Assembly: GCA_027486345.1 (NCBI GenBank)
Contig: JAIXPH010000001.1
Span: forward strand, 42,798-106,797
DNA length: 64,000 nucleotides
Source of the DNA: Paracoccaceae bacterium
GTDB taxonomy: Bacteria; Pseudomonadota; Alphaproteobacteria; Rhodobacterales; Rhodobacteraceae
Reading direction: 5' to 3'
The position numbers and the translations under genes are program-made. A model generated the notes under the pieces. That model was given only the letters and a program-made list of their open reading frames with translations. It did not search any database and was not told the origin of the DNA. Shown here piece by piece: positions 27,678 to 36,184 of the stretch (position 1 is its first letter; every line of letters starts with the position of its first letter).

Positions 27678-28718
27678 TCAGCCTTCAAACAGATCGCCCT
27701 GCGGCGCGGGGCGCGGATCGGGCAGGCGCGGGGCGTCAAGCCCCAGATGCCTCCACGCCTTGGCCGCCAGCATCCGCCCGCGCGGGGTGCGCTGGATCAG
27801 GCCCTGTTGCAACAGATAGGGTTCGATCACCTCTTCGATGGCATCGCGCGCCTCAGACAGGGCGGCGGCGATGGTTTCCACCCCCACCGGGCCACCGCCA
27901 TAGTTTTCCGCCAGCAGCGACAGATACCGCCGATCCGCGCCGTCCAGTCCCAGATGGTCCACGCCCAACCGGGTCAGGGCGGAATCGGCAATCGCCTTGG
28001 TCAGCCGGCCATCGCCTTCGACCAGCGCGAAATCGACCACCCGCCGCAGCAAGCGCCCCGCAACCCGAGGCGTCCCTCGCGCGCGGCGGGCGATCTCATA
28101 GGTGCCATCCGGGTCAGAGGGGATGCCCAAAAGCCGCGCGCCTCGGGTCACGATCAGGTCAAGTTCCTGATCGGTATAGAATTGCAGCCGCGTCGGGATG
28201 CCGAAACGATCCCGCAGCGGCGTGGTCAAGAGCCCCAGCCGCGTGGTCGCCCCCACCAGTGTGAAGGGTTGCAGGTCAATCCGCACGGTGCGCGCCGCAG
28301 GCCCCTCGCCGATCACCAGATCCAGCGCAAAATCCTCCATCGCGGGATAAAGCACCTCTTCCACCACGGCCGACAGGCGGTGAATCTCGTCGATGAACAG
28401 CACATCCCGCGGTTCAAGATTGGTCAGGATCGCCGCCAGATCGCCCGGCTTGGCCAAGACCGGGCCAGAGGTCATGCGAAAGCCCACCCCAAGCTCGCGC
28501 GCCATGATCTGCGCCAGCGTGGTTTTCCCCAGACCGGGAGGCCCATGGAACAGGGTATGGTCCATCGCCTCACCGCGCATCTTGGCGCTTTCGATGAAGA
28601 CGCGCAGGTTGGCGCGGGCTTCGGCTTGACCCACGAACTCTTCCAGCGCCTGCGGGCGCAGGGCGCGGTCAGTGTCTTCGGGCAGCCGATCGGGGCGCAG
28701 GGTGGGATCGCTTTCCAT
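27678..28718 (-). CDS. ruvB: Holliday junction branch migration ATPase RuvB
   Basis: A 346-residue AAA+ motor. Walker A is [16 protein letters not shown] near residue 60, Walker [11 protein letters not shown], and sensor/arginine regions [21 protein letters not shown]. The C-terminal winged helix includes [16 protein letters not shown]. It drives branch migration with RuvA in recombination repair. It starts 3 bp after ruvA. Confidence 0.97.
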   Translation of the reverse strand: MESDPTLRPDRLPEDTDRALRPQALEEFVGQAEARANLRVFIESAKMRGEAMDHTLFHGPPGLGKTTLAQIMARELGVGFRMTSGPVLAKPGDLAAILTNLEPRDVLFIDEIHRLSAVVEEVLYPAMEDFALDLVIGEGPAARTVRIDLQPFTLVGATTRLGLLTTPLRDRFGIPTRLQFYTDQELDLIVTRGARLLGIPSDPDGTYEIARRARGTPRVAGRLLRRVVDFALVEGDGRLTKAIADSALTRLGVDHLGLDGADRRYLSLLAENYGGGPVGVETIAAALSEARDAIEEVIEPYLLQQGLIQRTPRGRMLAAKAWRHLGLDAPRLPDPRPAPQGDLFEG

Positions 28719-28721
28719 CCC

Positions 28722-29408
28722 TTAGGCCTTCGGTGCCAGCAGCTTCAGCGCGGCACGGATCACCGCCGCCGTGTTGGCATCGGGTGTGTCCCCCATCACC
28801 TGCGCCACCGCCTGCGCCGCATCCGACGGACCGTAACCAAGGTTGGCCAGCGCCGACAGCGCATCCGCCGAGGCCGAAGCGCGGTTCTGCGCGGCGGACG
28901 GTGCTGCCTTGCCGGCTTTCTTGGGCGCAGGCGCGGGTGTCGCGGGTTCGATCACCACGTCATCCGTGCTTGCGACCCCGGCCAAGGAGGCCCCCATCGC
29001 CATGATCGCCGGGGCCTTCGATTTCAGCTCCAAAATCACGCGCTGCGCCAGTTTCGGCCCCACCCCCGGCGCGGATTGGATCGCGCGAGCATCGCCCAGA
29101 GTGATGGCCCGCGCGGCACCTTCCGGCCCCAACGTGCCAAGGATGGCCATTGCGGCCTTGGCCCCCACGCCCTGCACCGTGGTCAAGAGCTTGTGCCATT
29201 CCTTCTCCGCCATCGTCGGAAAGCCAAACAGTTGCAACAAATCCTCGCGCACCACGAGTTCGGTGTACAAAGCCACCGCCTCCCCCACCCCCGGCAGGCT
29301 GGCAAGGGTGCGGTCGCTGACATGGACGATGTAGCCGACGCCGCGCACGTCGATCAGGACGTGATCCGCCCCGCGCCAGTCCAACCGTCCGGAAATCTTG
29401 CCGATCAT
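28722..29408 (-). CDS. ruvA: Holliday junction DNA helicase subunit RuvA
   Basis: A 228-residue junction-binding protein. The N-terminal OB domain ([20 protein letters not shown]), HhH motifs ([15 protein letters not shown] and [18 protein letters not shown]) and a C-terminal RuvB-binding helical domain ([22 protein letters not shown]) are seen. A Pro/Ala-rich linker separates the last domain. The start overlaps the ruvC stop by 4 bp (ATGA). Confidence 0.96.
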   Translation of the reverse strand: MIGKISGRLDWRGADHVLIDVRGVGYIVHVSDRTLASLPGVGEAVALYTELVVREDLLQLFGFPTMAEKEWHKLLTTVQGVGAKAAMAILGTLGPEGAARAITLGDARAIQSAPGVGPKLAQRVILELKSKAPAIMAMGASLAGVASTDDVVIEPATPAPAPKKAGKAAPSAAQNRASASADALSALANLGYGPSDAAQAVAQVMGDTPDANTAAVIRAALKLLAPKA

Positions 29409-29923
29409 CCTGCCGCCCTTTTCAATGCCGCCTGCAAACGCCCCGCGCTTTGCATGTGATGGGCGTGACAGATGGCAATCGCAAGCGCATCCGCCGCATC
29501 CGGCCCGTTGATCGTCACGCCGGGCAGATGCAAGCGCACCATGTGATCCACCTGTTGCTTGGCGGCATGGCCCACGCCCACCACGGTCTTTTTCACCGCA
29601 TTGGGCGCGTATTCCCCCACCGTCAGGCCGAACTGCCCCGGCACCAGAAGTGCGATCCCCCGCGCTTGGCCCAGTTTCAGCGTCGCCACCGCGTCCTTGT
29701 TGACGAAGGTATGCTCCACCGCCGCCGTGTCGGGGGCATAGGTCCGCAGCACATCGGTCAGTTGGGAATGCAGGCTGACCAGACGCAGGGCAAGGTCGCC
29801 GTCATTGTCCGAGGGCGCGGAATGGCAGATGCCATTGGCGACATGGGTCAGCCGCGACCCCGCCACGTCGATCACCCCCCAGCCGAGGTTGCGCAACCCC
29901 GGGTCGATTCCGATGACGCGCAT
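29405..29923 (-). CDS. ruvC: crossover junction endodeoxyribonuclease RuvC
   Basis: A 172-residue Holliday junction resolvase. The RNase H-like core begins [16 protein letters not shown] (Asp7 catalytic), followed by [11 protein letters not shown] with the second acidic residue and [16 protein letters not shown] carrying the last two. The ATG at 29923 was chosen as the family start; the frame extends 10 residues upstream. It heads the leftward ruvCAB operon. Confidence 0.96.
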   Translation of the reverse strand: MRVIGIDPGLRNLGWGVIDVAGSRLTHVANGICHSAPSDNDGDLALRLVSLHSQLTDVLRTYAPDTAAVEHTFVNKDAVATLKLGQARGIALLVPGQFGLTVGEYAPNAVKKTVVGVGHAAKQQVDHMVRLHLPGVTINGPDAADALAIAICHAHHMQSAGRLQAALKRAAG

Positions 29924-30248
29924 GCCCTGCCCCTGTTTCTTTTGCTTGGGCAAGGATTAGCACGAAACAAGAACATCCGGCAATCCGCAACAAGACCGCT
30001 TGAAACGGTTTCGCAACGATGCTTTATGCAGACGCAGAAACCGACCGACGCCACGCGAAAACCGACAGCGCCGCAACGGACAGGTCGAAAATAAGGCAAA
30101 ATCAAGGCCGACAGGCCGTTTTCGTCATGCGTCCGCTGCAAGGGTGGATTGCAGGCGCAGCGATTGCTTTGCACATGCAGCAAGACTATTTGGCATCCCA
30201 GAGGCAAGGATGCCTCGGTAATGAGCAGTTTGTGTAAGGACACCCATC
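29924..30248. promoter_or_regulatory. 325-bp divergent promoter region between ruvC and the DUF1127 gene
   Basis: No gene is seen here. On the rightward side TTGCTT (30164-30169) and CTATTT (30186-30191), 16 bp apart, could form a heat-shock-sigma type promoter (inference). Two overlapping, mutually exclusive stems follow: GGCATCC/GGATGCC (30192-30198 with 30208-30214) and GAGGCA/TGCCTC (30201-30206 with 30211-30216). AAGGA precedes the DUF1127 start codon. Confidence 0.4.
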
Positions 30249-30452
30249 ATGGCCGCCTTTGAAACGACCCGCCCGGCGCCGTTCGGCGCCATTTCGATCT
30301 TCCGCCTTGTCACTGTGATCGGCGACACCATTGCCGCGCTGTCGGCATGGAATGACGCCCGCGTGACGCGCAATGCGCTCGGCAAACTTTCGGACCGTGA
30401 ACTTGACGATATCGGTCTGTGCCGTGGCGACATCGAAATGATCGGTCGCTGA
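30249..30452 (+). CDS. DUF1127 domain-containing small protein
   Basis: A 67-residue basic protein ending in the DUF1127 motif ALGKLSDRELDDIGLCRGDIE (residues about 44-64). In alphaproteobacteria such small Arg-rich proteins act in stress response, RNA turnover and phosphate or nitrogen adaptation. The SD AAGGA is 7 nt from the ATG. The stop codon TGA lies in the loop of a hairpin, CGGTCGC (30443-30449) with GCGACCG (30456-30462). A strong terminator follows, so it is a one-gene transcript. Confidence 0.88.
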   Translation: MAAFETTRPAPFGAISIFRLVTVIGDTIAALSAWNDARVTRNALGKLSDRELDDIGLCRGDIEMIGR

Positions 30453-30487
30453 TCCGCGACCGTCGGCTTCCAGCCGCTGGATGTGAG

Positions 30488-30511
30488 GGCCGCCTTTTCG
30501 GGCGGCCTTTT
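30488..30511 (+). terminator. rho-independent terminator of the DUF1127 gene
   Basis: GGCCGCC (30488-30494) pairs with GGCGGCC (30501-30507) around TTTTCG, followed by TTTT. It is a textbook intrinsic terminator 36 bp after the stop codon. Confidence 0.92.
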
Positions 30512-30530
30512 GCATTCCGGGGTCGCGGCC

Positions 30531-30878
30531 TCAGGCCAGACCGCGCGCATGGCGCAAGGCATCGGCCAGCCAGACCGTCAGCGGGTCCGGCGTCATCAGG
30601 AACGCCCCGACCCGTTCCAGCGCCGTGCCCTGTTTCAGTGCAGCAAGCCGGGACAGATAGACATCCTCAGGAATGCCACCATAGAGCGTCGCCTTCAGCC
30701 CGATCACCGTGGCCAGCACGAAAACCGATCCGCGCAGGATCGGCAGGCGCCGGGGTGACGGACGAAAATAGGCCGAGCGGCCCAAGGCCCCGGCAGCCTC
30801 ATGGCCCTGACCACGGGCATGGGCCTTTTCCAGCCGCGCGACACGACCGTAGAAATCTTCCCTGTTCGGGTCCGACAT
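30531..30878 (-). CDS. conserved hypothetical protein with one transmembrane segment
   Basis: A 115-residue protein starting MSDPNREDFYGRVARLEKAHARG (ATG at 30878). A charged N-terminal helix is followed by one hydrophobic segment (LRGSVFVLATVIGLKATLYGG, about residues 48-68) and a C-terminal part ending PLTVWLADALRHARG. I recall similar unnamed proteins in Rhodobacterales; no function is known to me. It is convergent with the DUF1127 gene. Confidence 0.7.
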   Translation of the reverse strand: MSDPNREDFYGRVARLEKAHARGQGHEAAGALGRSAYFRPSPRRLPILRGSVFVLATVIGLKATLYGGIPEDVYLSRLAALKQGTALERVGAFLMTPDPLTVWLADALRHARGLA

Positions 30879-30978
30879 GAAAATGCACTCCGACCAAGCC
30901 CCCACCAGCGCCATGGCTAGGGTGGGATTCGGTCGAAAATGTGTCAGTCGAAGGTCGTAAACAGACTGTTTCCGGCCG

Positions 30979-32094
30979 TCAGCGGCGGAAGACCAAGGTG
31001 GACCATTCCCCGATATCCTCGCGGCCCTCGGCGGTGAAGCCCTGAGCCAGATAGGCCTCGGTCACGGCTTCGGCCTGCACGACCAGCAGCCCCGACAGGA
31101 TCACCAACCCGCCGGGGGCGGCATGGGCGGCCATATCGGGGGCCAACTCGATCAGCGGACCTTTCAGGATATTGGCAAAGATCAGATCGAAAGGTGCCGC
31201 CTCGGCCAGACGGGGATGGTTGAAGCCCGCAGCCTCAAGGCATTCCACCCGGCCTTCCAGCCCGTTGATCGCCACATTCGCCTCGGAGACATCCACCGCG
31301 ACCTCGTCGATATCCGACGCGATCACCAAGGCATCCGGCAGGACCGACGCCGCCGCCATCGCCAGCACGGCCGTGCCTGCGCCAATGTCAGCCACCTTTG
31401 CCGGGTGGAAACCCGCACCGAACAGCCGGTCAAAGGCGCGCAGACAGCCCAGCGTGGTGCCGTGATGCCCGGTGCCGAAAGCCACCGTCGCCTCGATCTG
31501 CAAGGCGATGCGGCCAGCGGGCACCTTGTCGGCATCATGGCTGCCAAAGACGAAGAAACGCCCCGCCTCCACGGGCGACAACTCGCGCCGCACCTTGGCG
31601 ACCCAGTCGATTTCCGGCAATTCCGACACGGCGAAGGGCCGCGCGCCATGCCCCGCGCCCAGCGCGTTCAAGGCCGCCGCATCGGGGGCCTCAAGGAAAT
31701 AGGCCCCCACTTCCCACAGACCGGAATTGTCCTCGATCTCAAAGGCACCCACCCCATAAGGCGCGGGCTGCATCTGTTCGATCTCTGCCGCAAGCGCCTT
31801 GGCCGGGGCCTCTCCGGGCAGGGTGGTCAGCGCGGACCACGTGCGCTGCGCCGTTTCCGCAACAATGAAATCCGACCCGCCAAAGGCCGTGGCCAGCACA
31901 TCCAGCAAGGTGGGGTTCGGTTCCAGCGCGAAGATCGCCGCGACCCGCAGATTGCCCGACCCGTCCTCTTCGTCGTAAATCTCGACTTCAAGCGGGGCAG
32001 GTTGCACCCGGTCCAGCGCATCGGCCAAGCCTTCGGCCCGCGCATCGACGGTTTCGTCGCTGGTCAGGATCGAATGGGCGGTGAAGATCGGCAT
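30979..32094 (-). CDS. prmA: PrmA-like ribosomal protein L11 methyltransferase with duplicated N-terminal domain
   Basis: A 371-residue protein, about 75-80 longer than typical PrmA. The C-terminal part is a class I methyltransferase: AFGTGHHGTTLGCLRAFDRL, VADIGAGTAVLAMAAASV and FDLIFANILKGPLIELAPDM. It would trimethylate ribosomal protein L11. The substrate-binding N-terminal domain is present twice: residues 20-80 align without gaps to 98-158 with an offset of 78 (22 of 61 identical), both containing QPAP, an acidic run with SG, and ending VAE or VSE. The second copy is the one that continues into the normal enzyme. Confidence 0.9.
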   Translation of the reverse strand: MPIFTAHSILTSDETVDARAEGLADALDRVQPAPLEVEIYDEEDGSGNLRVAAIFALEPNPTLLDVLATAFGGSDFIVAETAQRTWSALTTLPGEAPAKALAAEIEQMQPAPYGVGAFEIEDNSGLWEVGAYFLEAPDAAALNALGAGHGARPFAVSELPEIDWVAKVRRELSPVEAGRFFVFGSHDADKVPAGRIALQIEATVAFGTGHHGTTLGCLRAFDRLFGAGFHPAKVADIGAGTAVLAMAAASVLPDALVIASDIDEVAVDVSEANVAINGLEGRVECLEAAGFNHPRLAEAAPFDLIFANILKGPLIELAPDMAAHAAPGGLVILSGLLVVQAEAVTEAYLAQGFTAEGREDIGEWSTLVFRR

Positions 32095-32182
32095 GGCGCG
32101 GCCTTTCGGGGCAAAGGGTTTGCGCGGGGTTAGCCCCCGCGCGCGCGGCGGTCAAGCGCCGGTCAAGCGCAGCCCTTGGATG

Positions 32183-32833
32183 TCAGGCGTTCAGCCCGAT
32201 GGGACAGGTCACCCCAGTGCCGCCGATGCCGCAATATCCGTCGGGATTCTTGGCGAGGTATTGTTGATGGTAATCCTCGGCAAAATAGAACACCGGCGCG
32301 GGCAAGATTTCCGTGGTGATCGCCCCATAGCCCGAGCGGGCCAGCCGATGCTGATAGACGGCACGCGACGCCTCTGCCGCCGCCTGTTGCGCCTCGGTAT
32401 AGGTGTAGATGCCGCTGCGATAGGTGCTGCCCACGTCATTGCCCTGCCGCATGCCCTGCGTCGGGTCATGGTTTTCCCAAAACAGGCGCAGCAGATCCTC
32501 GTAGCTGACCGTGGCGGGGTCGTAGATCACGCGCACCACCTCGTTATGGCCGGTCAGTTGGGTGCAGGTTTCCTTGTAGGTCGGATTGGGCGTGTAACCC
32601 CCGGCATAGCCCACCATCGTCAGCCAGACGCCGGGGCGCTGCCAGAACTTGCGCTCCACCCCCCAGAAGCAGCCCATGCCGAACATCGCCTCTGCCATGC
32701 CCTCTGGCACCGGGGATTTCAGCGGCAGGCCCGAGATGAAATGCGTCTCGGCGGTCGGGATCGGCTCGGCCCGTCCCGGCAAGGCATCCTGCGGTGAGAC
32801 CATCTGCATCTTGCGGCGGTCGGAAAAGAACAT
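32183..32833 (-). CDS. msrA: peptide-methionine (S)-S-oxide reductase MsrA
   Basis: A 216-residue repair enzyme reducing methionine S-sulfoxide. The catalytic motif is [16 protein letters not shown] with the reactive Cys at about residue 55. [24 protein letters not shown] and a C-terminal Cys ([11 protein letters not shown]) for resolving are present. The ATG at 32833 ([11 protein letters not shown]) gives the normal length with a short N-terminal extension. It is divergent from an EamA gene across 191 bp. Confidence 0.95.
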   Translation of the reverse strand: MFFSDRRKMQMVSPQDALPGRAEPIPTAETHFISGLPLKSPVPEGMAEAMFGMGCFWGVERKFWQRPGVWLTMVGYAGGYTPNPTYKETCTQLTGHNEVVRVIYDPATVSYEDLLRLFWENHDPTQGMRQGNDVGSTYRSGIYTYTEAQQAAAEASRAVYQHRLARSGYGAITTEILPAPVFYFAEDYHQQYLAKNPDGYCGIGGTGVTCPIGLNA

Positions 32834-33024
32834 GCGCGGCTCCCCATGATCGTGATCTTGGGCAATATAGGGGCGCGGTGCCCTCTTGGATAGACAAGGC
32901 GCGAACACGCCCGCGCGATCCCTGCCCCGCCGCCCTCGCGCGAAAACCGCGGGCAAGGTCGCTGGCAGGACAGACCGCCGCCCGCATCCACGGCAGATCA
33001 GGCCCAAGGCACGGAGTTTGCGGC

Positions 33025-33918
33025 ATGAAATACGGAACAGGCGTGGCGCTGGTCATCGTCGCGGGCATCCTGTGGTCCTGTCAGGGGCTGATCTTCCGCC
33101 AGATCGATACGGCGGGCACATGGGCGGTGTTGTTCTGGCGGTCGGTCGGGATGCTGCCGGTGCTCTTGGCCTATCAGGCCATCCGCCATCAAGGCCGCGC
33201 CTTCAACGGCTTTGCCGAAACCGGGTTTGCAGGGGTCTTGGGCGGAATCGGTCTGGTCGGCGCGTTCGGCGGCGCGATCTATGCCATTCAGGCCACCACC
33301 ATCGCCAATGCGGTGTTCCTGTTCACCGCCAGCCCCTTCATTGCCGCGATCCTCGGCCTGATCCTGCTGCGCGAGCGGGTCCGGCCTGAAACATGGGGCG
33401 CCATGGTCGTGGGCGTGATCGGCATCTTCGTCATGGTGCGCGAGGGGCTGGAGACGGGGGCCTTGGCGGGCAACATCGCCGCCCTCTTGTCAGCATTGGG
33501 GTTCGCCACATTCACCGTCACCCTGCGCTGGCGGCGGGTGTCGGACACGATGCCGTCGGTCATCCTTGGCGCGGTATTCTCGCTGATCACGGGGGCCGTG
33601 GTGGCGCTGGCCTTGGGCCAACCGCTGGCAGTGCCCGTTTCGGACGCCGCCTGGGCCATGGCGATGGGGGCGGGCACGCTGACCGGGGGGATGATCCTCT
33701 ACGCCAAGGGCAGCAAGGTGATCCCGGCAGCGGAAATGGCGCTTCTGTCCAACATCGAGGTCGTGCTTTCCCCCATCATCGTCTGGGCGTTCCTGGGCGA
33801 GACGGCGTCAGCAAACACCTTCATCGGCGGCGCGGTTTTGCTGGGTGCCGTGACGGTCAACGGCCTCATCGGGGCAAGGCGGGCGGTGGGCAGTGGGACC
33901 AGTTACGGTGCGCAATGA
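33025..33918 (+). CDS. EamA/DMT family transporter
   Basis: A 297-residue inner membrane protein with ten predicted spans in two EamA repeats ([41 protein letters not shown]). It is the third EamA-type transporter in the window. The ATG at 33025 ([14 protein letters not shown]) was chosen; the frame is open upstream into antisense of msrA. Substrate is unknown. Its 3' end is followed by a strong long inverted repeat. Confidence 0.85.
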   Translation: MKYGTGVALVIVAGILWSCQGLIFRQIDTAGTWAVLFWRSVGMLPVLLAYQAIRHQGRAFNGFAETGFAGVLGGIGLVGAFGGAIYAIQATTIANAVFLFTASPFIAAILGLILLRERVRPETWGAMVVGVIGIFVMVREGLETGALAGNIAALLSALGFATFTVTLRWRRVSDTMPSVILGAVFSLITGAVVALALGQPLAVPVSDAAWAMAMGAGTLTGGMILYAKGSKVIPAAEMALLSNIEVVLSPIIVWAFLGETASANTFIGGAVLLGAVTVNGLIGARRAVGSGTSYGAQ

Positions 33919-33993
33919 ATGCGCACTCTACGTGCTTGTTGTCCGAACGACCTCAACCGTTTGCAACTCCCTCTCCTACACAACGCCAGCCAA

Positions 33994-34090
33994 GGGGCGC
34001 GGTCGTCCCGCCGGGGTGGTTGCACGTATACGTGCGGCAGCCCCGGGGGGGCGGGACGGCCGCGCCCCGATGCTTTGGGCATCGGGGCAA
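33994..34090. repeat. long near-perfect inverted repeat plus 30-nt hairpin repeat, copy 2
   Basis: Arms at 33994-34012 and 34050-34068 pair over 19 bp with one mismatch. Inside, CCGGGG (34011-34016) faces CCCCGG (34041-34046), and GCACGTATACGTGC (34022-34035) is a perfect palindrome at the tip. The 30 nt at 34061-34090 are identical to 9768-9797. The element lies between convergent EamA and RpiR genes and may end both transcripts. Confidence 0.8.
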
Positions 34091-34128
34091 CACCAACCGT
34101 TGGTCATGGCCGCAAGAAGAACACCCCC

Positions 34129-34998
34129 CTACCGCCCCCGCCGAAAGGTCCGCGACCGGGCGTAAAGCTCTTCCAGCCGCTTCAACCTCCCCTCGGTCAC
34201 CGTCCACGTTCGCGCCTGAACCGATGCCAAGAGCGTCTCGACGATCACCAACAGCGGCACGGTGGAATCCCAGGCCGAAGGGGCCTCGATATGACAGGGC
34301 AGCACATGACGGGCCAGTTGCGCGGCGGGGCTGACCCAGCGGTCCGTGATCAGGATGATCTCTGCTCCCTGTTCGCGCGCCATCTCGGCCACTTGCAGCA
34401 CCGAGTTTTCATAGCGGCGGATGTCGAACACCAAGAGCACATCCCCCGCCTTCATGTCCAAAAGCGCAGGCGGCCAGGCGTTTGACAGGTCCGACAAGAG
34501 CGTGACCGACGGGCGCACCGCCTTCATCAGCGTCACCAGATAATCCGCCATCGCATGGGTGATCCGACCACCCATGGCAAAGACATGCCGCCCCGGATCG
34601 GCCAGCAATTCCGCCGCCGCGTCAAACGTCGCATGGTCGATCTGCCCCAAGGTCGCCTGCAGATTTGTCACCACCTGATCGGCGAAGCGATTGAGGATAT
34701 GCGTCTCCGGCACCCCGCCCGCCCAGCGATCATGTTTGACCAACGGCGAGACGAGCATCATCTCCACCTCAGCCCGCAAGGATTGCTGGTAATCGGGATA
34801 GCCCTTGTAGCCCAGCTTTTGCACAAGACGCACCACCGTGGGGGTCGAGACCTCTGCCGCCTTGGCCAAAGCGGTGATCGAGCCCAGCGCCGAGACCGGG
34901 TAATGGCCAAGGATATGCGTGGCCAATTGCCGCTCGGCCCGGGTCAGGTCGGGCAGCGCTGCGCGCATGCGTTCCTCGATGGTGATCGGCGTCTCCAT
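34129..34998 (-). CDS. MurR/RpiR family transcriptional regulator
   Basis: A 289-residue regulator. An N-terminal HTH-6 domain (LTRAERQLATHILGHYPVSA, then AKAAEVSTPTVVRLVQKLGYKGY) is followed by a SIS sugar-phosphate-type domain at about 125-260 (VFAMGGRITHAMADYLVTLM, GDVLLVFDIRRYENSVLQVA, ILITDRWVSPAAQLA). The family usually senses a phosphorylated or small metabolite. It is divergent (176 bp) from the catabolic cluster that begins with the amidohydrolase gene and is its likely regulator. Confidence 0.9.
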   Translation of the reverse strand: METPITIEERMRAALPDLTRAERQLATHILGHYPVSALGSITALAKAAEVSTPTVVRLVQKLGYKGYPDYQQSLRAEVEMMLVSPLVKHDRWAGGVPETHILNRFADQVVTNLQATLGQIDHATFDAAAELLADPGRHVFAMGGRITHAMADYLVTLMKAVRPSVTLLSDLSNAWPPALLDMKAGDVLLVFDIRRYENSVLQVAEMAREQGAEIILITDRWVSPAAQLARHVLPCHIEAPSAWDSTVPLLVIVETLLASVQARTWTVTEGRLKRLEELYARSRTFRRGR

Positions 34999-35174
34999 CG
35001 TCCCTCCTCTGTCGCCGCCCCGTGCAGCCCTTGGACAGTTCGCGCAAGGACGGGGCCCATGGCAACCGGCAAAGCGCAGAAAACATTGTAACAGCATTCC
35101 GCGGGCAGAAAAGATATTGACAGAATGGGCGGGCCGGGGTGAGCCTTGGCGCGTAACAGGAGGATGACAGCGCG

Positions 35175-35945
35175 ATGCGAGATGGCGATCAGGCAAGGGC
35201 CGACGGCCCTTTCGCGCCCGAGATCGAAGGGGCCGAGGCCGCGGGCCGGATCGTTGTTGTCTGCGAACATGCTTCCAATCATATCCCCATGGCCTGGGGC
35301 GATCTGGGGCTGACGGCCGATCAGCGCCGCGCCCATATCGCATGGGACCCCGGCGCCTTGGGTCTGGCGCGGGGGCTGGCGCGGCGACTGGACGCCGCCC
35401 TGATCCACGCCCCGGTCAGCCGTCTGGTCTATGACTGCAACCGCGCGCCCGACATGCCCGGCGCGATGCCCGCGCGGTCCGAAATCCATGACATCCCCGG
35501 CAATGCGGCCATCACGCCGCAAGAGCGCGCGCGCCGGACGGCGGCGGTCTATGTCCCCTTCCACGACGGCCTGCACGCCCTGCTGATGCGTCGGATGGCG
35601 CTGGGACTGCGGCCTGTGGTCATCACCATCCACAGCTTTACGCCCGTCTATTTCGGCCAACCCCGTGCGGTGGAATTCGGCGTGATCCATGACGCGGACC
35701 CCACGCTTGCCGCCTTGATCCTGTCCGGCGCACAGGCCGCAGGCAAACTCGTCTCGGCCCTGAACGAGCCCTATTCCGCCAAGGATGATGTCACCCACAC
35801 GCTGCGCCTGCATGCCACGCCCTACGGCCTGCCCAATGCAATGCTGGAACTGCGCAATGACCTGATCGCCTCGCCTGAGGCCGAAGAGAGGATGGCAGAC
35901 CACCTCGCCCCGATCCTTGCCGCTGCGGTCGCATCGTCGCCATGA
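35175..35945 (+). CDS. N-formylglutamate amidohydrolase family protein
   Basis: A 256-residue protein of the FGase/HutG-like family: VVVCEHASNHIPMAWGDLGL with metal-binding His, HIAWDPGALGLARGLARRLD, SRLVYDCNRAPDMPGAMPARS, and VITIHSFTPVYFG. Family members hydrolyse an amide of glutamate (N-formylglutamate, or other N-acyl or gamma-glutamyl compounds). AGGAGG precedes the ATG by 11 nt. No hut genes are nearby; it is the first gene before a glutamine synthetase family enzyme, which suggests release of glutamate from a gamma-glutamyl intermediate (inference). Confidence 0.85.
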   Translation: MRDGDQARADGPFAPEIEGAEAAGRIVVVCEHASNHIPMAWGDLGLTADQRRAHIAWDPGALGLARGLARRLDAALIHAPVSRLVYDCNRAPDMPGAMPARSEIHDIPGNAAITPQERARRTAAVYVPFHDGLHALLMRRMALGLRPVVITIHSFTPVYFGQPRAVEFGVIHDADPTLAALILSGAQAAGKLVSALNEPYSAKDDVTHTLRLHATPYGLPNAMLELRNDLIASPEAEERMADHLAPILAAAVASSP

Positions 35946-36025
35946 CCACTTATTCCATTGCGCCGCGCGGCGTTCCAAATATGATCAAATCATTGGCCGA
36001 CACCTCGGCGCGAAAGGATCACCCC

Positions 36026-36109
36026 ATGCCACGCAAGGGACAATCCAAGGCTATCGGCCCGGCCTGCTGGCCGCGTCGCCCGGAATTCGGCGGCGGCACG
36101 GCGGGCTGA
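36026..36109 (+). CDS. possible small ORF upstream of the glutamine synthetase family gene
   Basis: A 27-codon frame in the 239-bp gap, encoding MPRKGQSKAIGPACWPRRPE and seven more residues. AAAGGA (36013-36018) is 7 nt before its ATG, a good ribosome-binding site. It may be a leader peptide or simply chance; there is no similarity evidence. Confidence 0.3.
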   Translation: MPRKGQSKAIGPACWPRRPEFGGGTAG

Positions 36110-36184
36110 TCCTCGGATCCGACGGAACGCATTTCACGCCCGCACCACGACGGGCAGACCGAACAACAGGGAAAGGCAGACAAC

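Noticed and set aside
35175..35945. Histidine degradation (hutG)
   Set aside because: No hutH, hutU, hutI or hutF nearby; the glutamine synthetase family and dehydrogenase neighbours point to another role.
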